Notes under the pieces: generated by a model | The model's input: only the letters and a program-made list of their open reading frames with translations | Databases searched by the model: none | What the model was told of the DNA's origin: nothing | Shown here: positions 41,139 to 50,763 of the stretch, piece by piece | How positions within the stretch are numbered: the stretch's first letter is position 1 | Layout of the letters: each line of letters opens with the position of its first letter | Source: Tubulanus polymorphus | Taxonomy: Eukaryota > Nemertea > Palaeonemertea > Tubulaniformes > Tubulanidae | Length of the DNA stretch: 64,000 nt | Assembly: GCF_964204645.1 (NCBI RefSeq) | Contig: NC_134031.1 | Coordinates: 13,370,501-13,434,500 of the forward strand | Direction of reading: 5' to 3' | Made by a program: the position numbers and the translations under genes

Positions 41139-41769
41139 GAATTTCAAAAACATTAAGACTCCAATGATTAAGTTTAACATTTGTTGTTGTAGTTAAATAT
41201 TTACCAGCAATTGAAAGATGTTTGTAATTATAGATTTTATATATAGAAATCAAATGATGTATTGGAAGAAACGACTGAACAACTTGTATAATGTATTGTG
41301 TAAATCTGATTGGTGAATTTTTATGTTCAGTCGTTTCTATTATGATTAGCGCATGCGCATTAAGCAAAAGCGCGCCTGTATGCGCGGTTTTGCCGATTGC
41401 GCATGCGTTTTGATATTTTATGTCGGTTGTTTCTATTTACAAAATGAATATATAATTATGATTAACACATGTGGATTAAGCAAAACCGGACATCAATGGC
41501 CGCATGTGACGCATGTAACGCATGTGTTGTTTCTATTTTACAGAATTTATAGAATGAATATATAATTATGGATAACGCATGCGCATTAAGCAAAAGCGCG
41601 CCTGTATGTCCGCATGTGACGCGGGTATTGTAACTGGTATGATTTAGATATCAAGGAACTGAAACGACTTATCAAAAGCAACGAGGAATGAAAAAGGATG
41701 ACGTTGGTCGAAGAAATGGAAGAGGGTTCTAAAATATAAACCAATTTAGTAAAAAAATATGTATAATAA
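41139..41769. repeat. Region with 115-bp direct repeats, A3
   Basis: Units with GCATGCGCATTAAGCAAAA (41345, 41580, variant 41465), ATGAATATATAATTATGATT and CGCATGTGACGC correspond to those of A2 at 28010-28345. The last 60 bases hold the HNH start context GTATAATAAATGG. No gene. Confidence 0.7.
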
Positions 41770-42423
41770 ATGGCGCCAGAACAACCACAAAGTATTAATA
41801 TTACAAATAACACTGGTGTTATAGATAAATACTACAAGAAGTGTTCTAAGTGTGAATTAGATAAATTAGCTTTAACAGAATTTAGTAAGCGTAAGATTAG
41901 CAAAGATGGTTTTCAATATTGCTGTACAACTTGTACTAAACTATATACCAAACAATATCGAGAAGATAATATAGAACATTATAATTATTATATGGCAGAA
42001 TATATGAGAGGAAGATATCAAACAGATCTTAATTCTAGATTGAAACAATGTTTAAGATCTAGATTAACACAATTATTCAACAAAGAAACGCATTCAGAAA
42101 CACTATCTAATTTATTGGGTTGTTCAGATGAATTTTTCATATCATGGATAATATATCAATTCGACGATAAAATGAATATAGATAATTATGGTGAATACTT
42201 TCATATTGATCACGTGTTGCCGATTTCTAAATTTGATATGAGTGATGATTATAATAAGAAGCTAATATGGAGCTGGAGAAATTTAAGACCTTTAGAAAAG
42301 AAGGAAAACATAATTAAATCTAACAAACTAGATATGAAATTATATTTAGATCAACTGGATAAAGCAAAGACATTTGTTGAATTATGGAACTCAACACATA
42401 ATGAAAAATACGTTGGAGCTTAA
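41770..42423 (+). CDS. HNH endonuclease, copy A3 (intact)
   Basis: 217 codons. CSKCELDKLALTEFSKRK then CCTTC form two Cys pairs of a zinc-ribbon-like head (about residues 21-60). A helical middle (LKQCLRSRLTQLFNKETH) is followed by HIDHVLPISKFDM (HNH, about residue 155) and WSWRNLRPLEKKENIIKSNK (the N and second H/K part). Full-length and unbroken, whereas the A2 copy has a shift. Probable metal-dependent DNA nuclease. First large gene from the A3 end; outside it only repeats and the short frame. Confidence 0.8.
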   Translation: MAPEQPQSINITNNTGVIDKYYKKCSKCELDKLALTEFSKRKISKDGFQYCCTTCTKLYTKQYREDNIEHYNYYMAEYMRGRYQTDLNSRLKQCLRSRLTQLFNKETHSETLSNLLGCSDEFFISWIIYQFDDKMNIDNYGEYFHIDHVLPISKFDMSDDYNKKLIWSWRNLRPLEKKENIIKSNKLDMKLYLDQLDKAKTFVELWNSTHNEKYVGA

Positions 42424-43552
42424 ACGCTTAGAAAACTGGTTACTCTCGATCCATGTCAAACTACCTATATGCAATTGTATTAGCTCTTTGCATCTGTCGC
42501 ACGTTATATTCAGTTGAATGGGGTGTACCTCATTTGAATATTGGTCGAATGTGCTATTTCAGTTGAAAAGGATTAATCAATTACATTACAAAGGAACATC
42601 AGACAGTGTTTAGCTAGTGAATAACTGGCAGTTATAAGCGCGCAGCACATAAGCATAGGAACGTATAGGATATTCTCTCTATAAACACAATTTTAGGAGT
42701 TTACAGTTATAAATGTAAGTACTGTTTTTGTTGTTATTAAGCGCCGGGAAACGTTAAACATGTAAAACTTACCCTGGTAAGATGCGCCACAAATGGCCAT
42801 GTTTAAGTGCTGTAATTAATATTTTACAACTACAACTTCAAGTTAGTTTTATTCTACGCTAGATATTTATCTTTTAGATAACAAAATGAAGACCATTGAA
42901 TCAAGAAAGTGAAGATGGATGGATGTGGAATCAGAAATTATGGATATTTCAACTCATGAGATTGTAGCAGTTTAGCCTTACTGTATAGGCTTTCAATGCA
43001 TTACGTTTGCCGGAATTTCAATTGCGTCATTAAGCTGTTGTTAATGTCGCAGTGACAGATGTTCTATTATACTTTATTGATTCCTGCATTCCACGCATAC
43101 CTTACCGCTCGGCTGCCGAGCGGCTTGGAATGTGGAAATCGATAATGATTGTAGAATAAAATATATGTGTTTATGAAATAGTATTTCCACCAGTCGTTTC
43201 TTTGAATTTATTTTCAGTTTTAGGATTTATTATTGAGAATCCGAAATGAATTATCTGGACAGTTATAATTACTGCTCCTAATAGATAAACAATAGTAGTG
43301 AGATATTAAATCCTAATTTAAATAAAATATAATAAAAAAAACAATAACTTCAACTAGCTAGTGAATTCTATTATATTTTTAATATTTTCTTTTCAAAAAG
43401 AGAATACTTTATATTTTGAAAAGATTCAAATAGAAATTCTTTAAATTCAAATAGCTAGTATCAGTAGTCAATACTAGAATTCTTTAACTTTAACTATCTA
43501 GTATCATTTTATAATACTTATAATATTTTTCTTGCTTTTTTCTCCTATATAA
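42424..43552. other. Non-coding region between HNH and YSKLC in A3
   Basis: No gene. From 42660 to 42745 it repeats the subterminal block of 40840-40910 (AGGATATTCTCTCT, AAATGTAAGTACTGTTTTTG). A perfect hairpin CCGCTCGGCTGCCGAGCGG lies at 43104-43122 between CATTCCA and TGGAATG. Then comes the conserved block shared with A1 (about 43235-43320) and CTAGCTAGT-type motifs at 43362, 43451 and 43493. The last bases (CTCCTATATAAATG) are the YSKLC start context. Confidence 0.55.
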
Positions 43553-44155
43553 ATGTCAAAGAAATCTAATAAGAATAATACCAACATTGAAAAAACATTA
43601 GATGATTTAGGCATTAGTGATAATAAGGATATTCCAATCAAAATTGAAAATAATATTAATTGTAATATTGATTATGAATACTATTTATATTGTAAGGACC
43701 ATCTTGAATTATTAATTGCTGGAGGGAAATCTAAGGATTTCTTGGGAAAAATAATAACTTTTCAAGAATTAGATGCTATGAAACCCGATAAAGTAATAAA
43801 GTATTTTAAGATTTATGAAGAAGGTAGATTAGCTAGAATAAACGACTCTATAAGTGATGGTATTATAAAATGTTACTCTAAGTTATGTAACCAGTTAATA
43901 CCAATTGATGATGAAAATAAATTATATAGTGATTTGAAAAATGACTACTTAGTTATGACTGAATTACAAAAATGGGTCGGATATGCTTCATTTCAATTAG
44001 GATCGGTTATGACATTAATTTCTACTGGCGTCATAACATTTTCGAATATCAAGCCTATGGAATATAAATCAGGTGAGAACGAAACAGATGTACAACAACC
44101 AAACGGCGAAACAGAAAATGAATCAGAACAAAAATTAACTAAAATAAATCAGTGA
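43553..44155 (+). CDS. YSKLC-family conserved virion-module protein, copy A3
   Basis: Intact, 200 codons, nearly the same as A2: EKTLDDLGISDNKDIPIK, LARINDSISDGIIKCYSKLC, hydrophobic ASFQLGSVMTLISTGVITF, acidic tail. Its TGA stop overlaps the target duplication of element B (44154-44159), so B inserted without hitting this gene. Confidence 0.7.
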   Translation: MSKKSNKNNTNIEKTLDDLGISDNKDIPIKIENNINCNIDYEYYLYCKDHLELLIAGGKSKDFLGKIITFQELDAMKPDKVIKYFKIYEEGRLARINDSISDGIIKCYSKLCNQLIPIDDENKLYSDLKNDYLVMTELQKWVGYASFQLGSVMTLISTGVITFSNIKPMEYKSGENETDVQQPNGETENESEQKLTKINQ

Positions 44156-44159
44156 TGGA
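44148..44159 (+). pseudogene. Small membrane protein gene of A3, first codons
   Basis: ATC AGT GAT GGA: the first four codons, with ATC where A2 has the ATG start. The gene continues at 56740 after element B. The last six bases are the left target duplication. Confidence 0.7.
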
Positions 44160-44835
44160 AGTAGTATACAAAATAGCGGTTCCTGCGCAGCCCGACCCCG
44201 GTTCTGGCGCAGCCCATCCTTACCCCGGTATACCGTGTACCCTCTCAAAGCTTTATCTCCACCTAAATACCCTAAGAAGACAACCCCTGTGGACCGCGGT
44301 TCTGGCGCAGCCCGACCCCGGTTCTGGCGCAGCCCATCCTTACCCCGGTATACCGTGTACCCCCTCAATGCTTTATCTCCACCTAAATACCCTAAGAAGA
44401 CAACCCCTGTGGACCGCGGTTCTGGCGCAGCCCGACCCCGGTTCTGGCGCAGCCCATCCTTACCCCGGTATACCGTGTACCCCCTCAATGCTTTTTCTCC
44501 ACCTAAATACCCTAAGAAGACAACCCCTGTGGACCATGGAAAACACGCCAAGGGGCCGGCAAACCCCCTCCGGCCCCTATAAACCAACCGCTATAATGCA
44601 CCTACAACAAAGTGTTATTTACATAGATATTTACAGTATATACAAGTATGTGAAACGCTCTGAACTGGAATTCACCTCTAAGCTGACGCTATCAGCGGTG
44701 CGCTGCGACCTGATTGTCACTGATTGCGAAATAGCCTAGAAAAGTTCTATGCTGACGCAGAAGCCGGCAAACAACCGAGACATCGGCAGGCAACCAGAGT
44801 CATGTCCCTTGGACATGGCCAGGCCCGGCCAACAC
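44160..44835 (+). repeat. Left terminal inverted repeat of B with 120-bp tandem units
   Basis: Three tandem units of 120 bases (about 44178-44540), each with GGTTCTGGCGCAGCCC, CCGGTATACCGTGTACCC, ACCTAAATACCCTAAGAAG and ACAACCCCTGTGGACC. Then a unique part with GGGGCCGGCAAACCCCCTCC. Compared with the right repeat it has about 95 extra bases (44696-44791) and ends at GGCCCGGCCAACAC. Apparent long frames across the units arise because 120 is divisible by three. Confidence 0.85.
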
Positions 44836-47160
44836 ACCAGGTGAAGCGCGTCTCGTGAAAGTCCTGGTTCACTCACCAAGGTGGATATAGATTCTGCGTG
44901 GTCAGAAATGGACACAGATCTGATCTATCAAAACCTGGTGAGTGACATTAAAGCCGGGTTGCCGATAACCCTGAAACAGCGGAAATGTGAATTACGGAAG
45001 ACGCTGTTCAAGAATGAAGCCGGCTCGAAAGAATTCTTCGGCCTAGTGAGAAAAATCAGCAAACTCAACAAGGCAAATCGGTTCTTTACAACAGCCAAGC
45101 AGATTATTACGGGTTCCCCGAGCAATCAAACGCAGGAGGATGCATTTCCGACTAAACGACGGGTGAAGGAATACTTCACGGACCTGTATTCTAGTAAGCA
45201 GACCGGTCCTATTCCTAAGCCACCCTTCAAGAACGTTGCGTTCCCGTTCGATATGTCACCGATAACCGCAGCTGAAATCGAAAAAGCCTTGAAGAGCAGC
45301 AACCCAAAGTCCGCTCCAGGTCCAGACAGGATCAAATACGGACATCTCCGTCAGCACACCCATCGACTCGCGCGATTTTACAACGACATACTAGATACGG
45401 GAAGGCCACCTTCGAAAAACTCGGCGTGGTGCACCAGTATTGTGACCCTTCTATTCAAGAAAGGGGACCGCCGCGATCCTGCTAACTATCGTCCGATTGC
45501 GGTTACAAGCGTGATCTCGAGGCTCCTTCATCGGATAATGGCGAAACGCATAGAACGCCACGTCATTAGGAACGGATTCATCGACACTGCCGTACAAAAA
45601 GGATTCGTGTCGGGCCTTCACGGGACACTGGAACATTCTGAATTATTAGAGACTAAAATCATCGAAGCCCAAAAAAAACTGAAAATGACTCATTTGTGAC
45701 TTTATTTGACCTTAAAAATGCATTCGGTTCAATCGAACGCGAACTGGTAAGTGAAACGCTATCTGTCATTGGAATTCCCGCAAGCTGGTATAGGTACCTA
45801 ACGGCGCTGTATTCTCAAATTTCTAGCAAATTCAAAGGTCCTTGGGGCACGGTCGATATCCCCTACAAACGAGGGGTCTTTCAGGGTTGCCCTCTTAGCC
45901 CCCTAATTTTCATCCTGTGCGTAGAACCCCTCGTTAGAATACTGTCAACCGGGACATCCCTAGCCTATGTAGATGACACAACGCTGGAAACAAAATCGGC
46001 AAAAGCCCACTTATATATAACGTACGCGTTTAACAAAAAAGCCAAGGAAATGAACCTTGAACTCAGGCCGGACAAATGCGTTTCCCTGAGCGTTAGACGC
46101 GGACGAATTGAGCCATTCAAAAACGAGATAGAGGGCAAAGACACCGCGACCCTCACCGATTTGGACAGAATAACGTATCTAGGCAAAATTTTCAGTCCCA
46201 AGGGACAGGAAGGGGTGGGTGAAATTCTCCTCACAAAATTCAGGCAACGACTCACAAACATAGATAACGCCGATATACAAAGCGGGACAAAGGTTCATAT
46301 CGCTATAGACTATATGCTGAGAGCTGATTACCATGACCTCATGATCAACGACCTGTCTGATAATTGCTTGCAGTTAATCGACAGTGTCTTTGTAAACACG
46401 CTACATAAATGGGGTCACCGTCGATTGCTCACTTTTCAAGTACCGTCCACCGTATACCACTGGTTTCATGCATTGAAGGTCTACTTCCTTATCACTTCTC
46501 CCGACGAAAAAATCGTTGAAGTGGCCATCTCGAAATTCGAAAACAGCCATTATCTCGATCTCGCTTTCGAATCCCTCAACCATAAAAACTCGAAGGCGTT
46601 CATAAAACGCCACTACTTAGGAATATTCGCGCACGCCACCCCCGACCCAGAAAAATTACCCTGTAGCTCTAAGGCGTTTGACGTATTCGACATCTACCCG
46701 GAGCATATACCCGAAGTGTATACAGACGGCTCGTGCCTGAGAAACGGTGCAGACGAGGCTCGTGCGGGCTACGGCGTCTACTGGGGGACCAGACAGTCCC
46801 TTAAACACCTGTGGCGTCTTTTATCCACCTGCCAACAACAAGGGTGAATTAACTGCGGTCGTCGTGGCTCTCAATCAGGCCATCCAGCTTGGTATTAACT
46901 CCTTGAAAATTTTCACCGACTCGAAATACGTTATAAACGGTATCACTGATTGGATCAAGACGTGGAAAGCCAGGTGCTGGAAAAACGTCAAAAACCGCGA
47001 TCTCTGGACACAACTGGATGGTCTGAATAACCGAGTCTGCGTATCTTTCAAATACTTCAGGGGTCACCAGGGGGTACACGGGAATGAGATGGCGGACCAA
47101 CTAGCTAAATCGGGAGCAGCTCTCAATGGTAGTAATCCGGGGGTGACGTGTCTCTGTTAA
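44802..47160 (+). pseudogene. Reverse transcriptase with RNase H1-like domain, in element B
   Basis: Frame open from the end of the terminal repeat (ATG 44802 or 44908). RT motifs: SAPGPDRIKYGHLRQ, FKKGDRRDPANYRPIAVTS, TLFDLKNAFGSIE (first Asp), QGCPLSPLIF, LAYVDDTTLE (YVDD catalytic box) and LGKIF. These are non-LTR-type features. RNase H: VYTDGSC, KGELTAVVVALNQA, FTDSKYVINGI and GHQGVHGNEMADQLA, with WKNVKNRDLW as in cellular RNase H1. No endonuclease domain or CCHC is visible. Two shifts fall in homopolymers: A8 at 45671-45678 and the G run near 46785. Either B cargo or a truncated LINE; I favour cargo at about 55 percent. Confidence 0.75.
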
Positions 47161-47169
47161 ACTCTAACG

Positions 47170-47825
47170 TTAACCTCCATCCAGCTTTTTTATGATGGAA
47201 GCCCTGGCCTGCTCCCTGCCCTGCCTGATGAGGTCCTTTTTTGTAGCCTCGTCGATCGTGATTGACCCGTGTTTTTTACGAGCCTGTGACTTGATATCCT
47301 GCTTCAAAGTCTGATTTCCAGAGTTGATTCGAGTTCAAGCGGATTCTAGCCGAACAGAGTTCCTCTGTTCGGCTAGAATCAGCTTGAACTCGTCATCCGA
47401 AACAACTCCATCACTTATTGCCCTCGATACAAGATCTGACACGGTGCTTAGTTTGGAAGGGGCTAACACTCGGATTTCGTCGTGCTTTTTAGCCTTGATC
47501 AGAAGCTTCCGACCGACTATCTTCCCAGACACGCCTAAGACGCCTAGGACGGTCGCAACGGGGATCGTGATTATGTTTGTAAGCACGCCAGCGGCTCCCG
47601 TAGCCGCGACTGCTATGCTAGCCGTCACGAAAGCCGCGTCAAATCCATCTATGGTGTTTACCGCCCTATTATACTTCTTGTAGAGCGCAGCGCGGGATTG
47701 TACCTCGGCCTCTAAAATTTTCTGGACTTCGCATATTATTTTTGCAGTCGGAAGTTCGACGCATCTAGGGTTGGAGCACTAGGCTCAGTTGGAACCATTG
47801 GGTAAAGTTTAGTGTCGCTATCCAT
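47170..47825 (-). pseudogene. VLGVLG-family membrane protein, copy B (broken)
   Basis: ATG 47825 in GTATATAGCATGG. Proline-rich N-terminus, shift near 47750, then helical part, hydrophobic stretch VLTNIITIPVATVLGVLG and SDGVVSDDEFKLILAEQ. A foldback duplication (47332-47395) interrupts the C-terminus and shifts it; the end reads REQARASIIKKLDGG with TAA 47170-47172. Same plan as A2 17658-18085. Confidence 0.6.
47332..47395. repeat. 30-bp-arm hairpin within a coding region
   Basis: GATTCTAGCCGAACAGAG, loop TTC, CTCTGTTCGGCTAGAATC: 18 perfect pairs, extended to 30 by GAGTTCAAGC outside with one mismatch. It lies in the VLGVLG gene of B and breaks it, so it looks like a templated inverted duplication rather than a functional site. 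Confidence 0.8.
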
Positions 47826-47904
47826 GCTATATACTATGCGGGAAAATGTCGAGCTCGATGAGGAGTGAAGCTATCGTAGCTATTGCTCGAGTAGCGGGCG
47901 ATCT

Positions 47905-48285
47905 CTACGACTTGAAATTGATGACGTCGCCCTCGGCCAATTCGACCGGTGGAGAGAACGTTTTGACCGCGGCTTGGAAGACTCCTTTACCTTGCGGTTT
48001 GATCGAGCCCTGTAAAAGCCGAGCCTCTTTCGTGATTTCTCCTTTTTCCACCCTGTTGATGGTCAACACTACTGTGGTATTAGTTGTCAAGTCGCCACCG
48101 GAGAGGCCCATTTTTAGCACTCTCCCCGGACACATCATCGTGTAGCCCGCGTACTGGGATCGCGACCCATCACCGTACGAAAATTCGTAAGAGCCCTCAC
48201 CAAGGGGTCCTTTTTCCTCGGCCCAAACGGTTATCACAGGTTTTGTGGTTGACTGTGTTTTCCCTAATCCCCTGTACAAGTTCAT
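47905..48285 (-). CDS. Fibre/spike-like beta protein of element B
   Basis: 126 codons. Start NLYRGLGKTQSTTKP; core GSYEFSYGDGSRSQYAGYTM, MCPGRVLKMGLSGGDLTTN, TTVVLTINRVEKGEI and FSPPVELAEGDVINFKS. Alternating small and hydrophobic residues, the CPGRVLKM turn and a closing GDVIN are typical of beta-sandwich receptor-binding or fibre-head domains. TATAG-like box AATAGAG precedes the ATG. It follows the penton-like gene by 8 bases; a shift joining them is the alternative. No AT-rich homologue is seen. Confidence 0.4.
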   Translation of the reverse strand: MNLYRGLGKTQSTTKPVITVWAEEKGPLGEGSYEFSYGDGSRSQYAGYTMMCPGRVLKMGLSGGDLTTNTTVVLTINRVEKGEITKEARLLQGSIKPQGKGVFQAAVKTFSPPVELAEGDVINFKS

Positions 48286-48292
48286 CTCTATT

Positions 48293-48736
48293 CTAATGCG
48301 AGCAAAAATCTTTACCTTCGACGTTTGGGTAATATCCTTCCGGGACTCCCAACAGATCGGTGATGGAGCCGCTGAAGAGCGCTCGGTACGGTTTTTTGAC
48401 GTTGAGTTCGATGCGCCCCCTCGCCTCCACGTAGGCTATGTTAATGAAGTTCGGTTTGTGACCGTTTCGAGTAATGACTCGCTGAATTTCGTCGTTCAAA
48501 CTCTCAACCGTGTAAAGTCCATTCCTGATAATCAAGTTGAACACTTTTTGTTGGTGCTCGTCCACCCTTTCTCCGGTCATGTAGCGAAACCTGTGGTTGT
48601 TCAGTTTGTCGGAAACGTTGAAGTAAGCCAGAGGAATGACAGCCCGTCTTAAGGCCACAGTTTTGAAGCCACCCGTGTCGAGATGCGTTTTTAGACGCAC
48701 GGTCGGATCCTTACCGTAACAGTGGATGACTAACAT
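48293..48736 (-). CDS. Penton-like protein, N-terminal part, copy B
   Basis: 147 codons, start at 48736 in ATATAGGAAGGATG. KTVALRRAVIPLAYFNVSDK and LYTVESLNDEIQRVI parallel LKLVNISLCNSFYNVSDK and the LESLAQEINRR segment of the A2 penton-like gene, in the same order. Ends shortly after ITDLLGVPEGYYP, which parallels LAKMLGIKP of A2; the second jelly-roll half seen in A2 is missing here. So the protein is truncated, or B has another vertex architecture with the fibre-like gene next to it. Confidence 0.5.
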   Translation of the reverse strand: MLVIHCYGKDPTVRLKTHLDTGGFKTVALRRAVIPLAYFNVSDKLNNHRFRYMTGERVDEHQQKVFNLIIRNGLYTVESLNDEIQRVITRNGHKPNFINIAYVEARGRIELNVKKPYRALFSGSITDLLGVPEGYYPNVEGKDFCSH

Positions 48737-48747
48737 CCTTCCTATAT

Positions 48748-49880
48748 CTAACGCGAGAATTTCTTGCTCAGGACTTGGAAAGACAGACCGACTGCAGCGA
48801 TAAACAACAACACCAAGTGCTCGGCCACGAATCCGACTGCTTCTCCGGCTTTCCTCAACAGGAAGCTAACCACCGTTCCGATCATTCCCGGCAACGCGGC
48901 AGCTCCTTTCCCTGCGAGATATTTAAGAAACGCCGAGAACTTTTTCAGAGCTTTTCGAATCCTGGACTTGGGTTCTTTTCCCGGTCCCCAACCAGCGGAC
49001 TGGGTGTTACTACGCTTTTGAGCCCGTTCGCGATTGCGAGCCCGACGCTCGTGATAGTCATAACGACGGCCGTGACAACGCTCACCAACGTAATCCCTTC
49101 CTGTTTGAACAACTCCCAGAACTTTACGCCGAGGGGCCGATTATCTTCGTTCTTCAGAAGCCTCTTCAACCTCTCGATCTGAGAAGTCTCCCCCTGCCGT
49201 AGAGCCTCGTAGGTCCGCCTGTATATTGCTTCCTGAGCTTCGAACCTTTCTACTTCGTCGTCCCAGTATCGGATGTCTTGTTCGGACACCGCGTAATCGC
49301 GCTCTTTCTGAGCCTTTTCTAGTTCTCGTTGGGCCCATTCCACGTTTACAGCTGCTGACTTAATTTTGCTGGACGTAGACACCAAAGTAGTAGCTACCCC
49401 CCGGAGTTCACGTCTGTCTTCTGGTCTCAGCGGAGCCCTGTCGTCATTGACGATGTCCTCTATTTCCTGCTGCAAACTCAACTCGTTATCCACCGACAAG
49501 CGATCCACGATAGATGGTTCCAACGGGTCTCGTTCCATTCTCACCGGTTTGTCCGGGCCCAGAGCATGGAAAAACTCAGAGCCCCCTTTCGCTTTCGAGA
49601 TGGTACTATGCGCGAGTACTTGACCGCTCCTACCGGTAAGTTTCACCCGAACTGGATCACCGTTCAGTTCCGTCTGAAAGAACCAGGTATCGTCTTGTTT
49701 TCGTAGTTGCAGGCGCATCAGGGCTCGCTCCATGTCGTCCAGGTTACCGCCGAATTTACCGAGCAGCGAGTCGATGATGCCGTCTTTTTCTCCCAGGTTT
49801 TCCATGGGAATGAGCTCGTCTACGGCGTCATCTTGAGGCTCCACGTCCCAGTCTATCGGATCAACGTCGAATTCTGCCAT
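48748..49880 (-). pseudogene. Coiled-coil/membrane protein (ALPG-AEH family), copy B, one shift
   Basis: ATG 49880 in AATTATAGACGATGG. Acidic head (DVDPIDWDVEPQDDAVDELI), globular region (WFFQTELNGDPVRVKL), long coiled coil around residues 170-225 (WAQRELEKAQKERDYAVSE), hydrophobic EGITLVSVVTAVVMTITSVG. After a shift near 48955 come GAAALPGMIGTVVSFLL and AEHLVLLFIAAVGLSF, with TAG 48748-48750. This gives the full plan of the family (about 375 codons) whose parts are scattered in A1 and A2. Confidence 0.7.
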
Positions 49881-49889
49881 CGTCTATAA

Positions 49890-50363
49890 TTAAGCCAGGA
49901 ATTTCTGCAAGAATCGGAAACATCGAACTCGTCCATTTGTTTTTGGATCCACTCCTCGTGCGCTTCCCACAAAAACCAGTTTTGTGCCAAAGCAAATTTC
50001 GACACCGGTTCTTTCCCGAACTTACGTTCCGGCTTTCCATGTAGCTCGAGGATTCGGTTTAAGAGGAATCCGTACGAAAGGAAGTTTTTCCGACGAGGGA
50101 ACTTTTCGAGGAAGAGTTGATAGACGTCGGCGAAGCAATATCTGATCGTCGCGCATATAGGAATGGTAATCCTTGGAGATGGTTGCTAAAGAAACCGCAA
50201 CTGTGAGTTTCATAGCTTCGGAAAGGTCGGACTTGGAGGGTTCACCCACATCAAAGCGTAGCATTTTCTTCCCGAGCATCGCGTACCCTACGGTCAGTCC
50301 GCTTAGAACGGCCGAGTGATAAAGTACGTTTGCGATTGTTCGATAGTCTGGATTCGTTGCCAT
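49890..50363 (-). pseudogene. VGY-family protein with C-terminal extension, copy B
   Basis: ATG 50363 in AGATATAGCACGATGG. SGLTVGYAMLGKKML and MKLTVAVSLATISKDY match the A2 protein at 16969-17190. Near 50150 the frame shifts; another frame stays open to about 49890 with FLEKFPRRKNFLSYGF and WFLWEAHEEWIQKQM, so B seems to encode a longer protein or a second small gene. Confidence 0.5.
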
Positions 50364-50388
50364 CGTGCTATATCTATCACCAGAAAAT

Positions 50389-50712
50389 TTAGGTCATCTC
50401 CACAAGGCGACAATTCAAAGGTTCCGGTGTTGGTTCCGTGTTTTCTTCGGGTTTCGGTGTTTGGTTTAGCCCCATTCTCTGATAGTATAGAGCTCCGAGG
50501 CCCACTAACAACCCGCCTATCGCGATCCACATTTGCAGGCGTTTTGACTGGGCTCTGTTTTCGTCGTCGGAACCGACAATCGGGGCAGCCGTTTTCTTCG
50601 AGGCTCGCTGCTGCCTACTAATTTCGGCAAGCTTTTTGCCCCATGCGACTCGACCAGGGGACTTTTGTTTATGCGGGTTAGTCGTCACTTGTTCCACTTG
50701 TTCAAGTTCCAT
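50389..50712 (-). CDS. Small one-pass membrane protein (W-LG-KK family), copy B
   Basis: The ATG at 50712 is preferred over 50724 because TATAGGG lies directly before it. RVAWGKKLAEISRQQRASKK corresponds to the W-x-x-x-L basic motif of A1-A3; transmembrane helix MWIAIGGLLVGLGALYY; short proline-rich tail. Located between VGY and YSKLC genes. 107 codons, unbroken. Confidence 0.65.
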   Translation of the reverse strand: MELEQVEQVTTNPHKQKSPGRVAWGKKLAEISRQQRASKKTAAPIVGSDDENRAQSKRLQMWIAIGGLLVGLGALYYQRMGLNQTPKPEENTEPTPEPLNCRLVEMT

Positions 50713-50763
50713 CCCTATATGCAAGAGAGGAAAATACGACTTACGGGAAAGTGGACAAGTTAC

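Noticed and set aside
44152-44739. Long open frames on both strands across the B terminal repeat (PKYPKKTTPVD type peptides)
   Set aside because: They exist because the 120-base unit is divisible by three and repeats without stops; there is no start box and frames are open on both strands.
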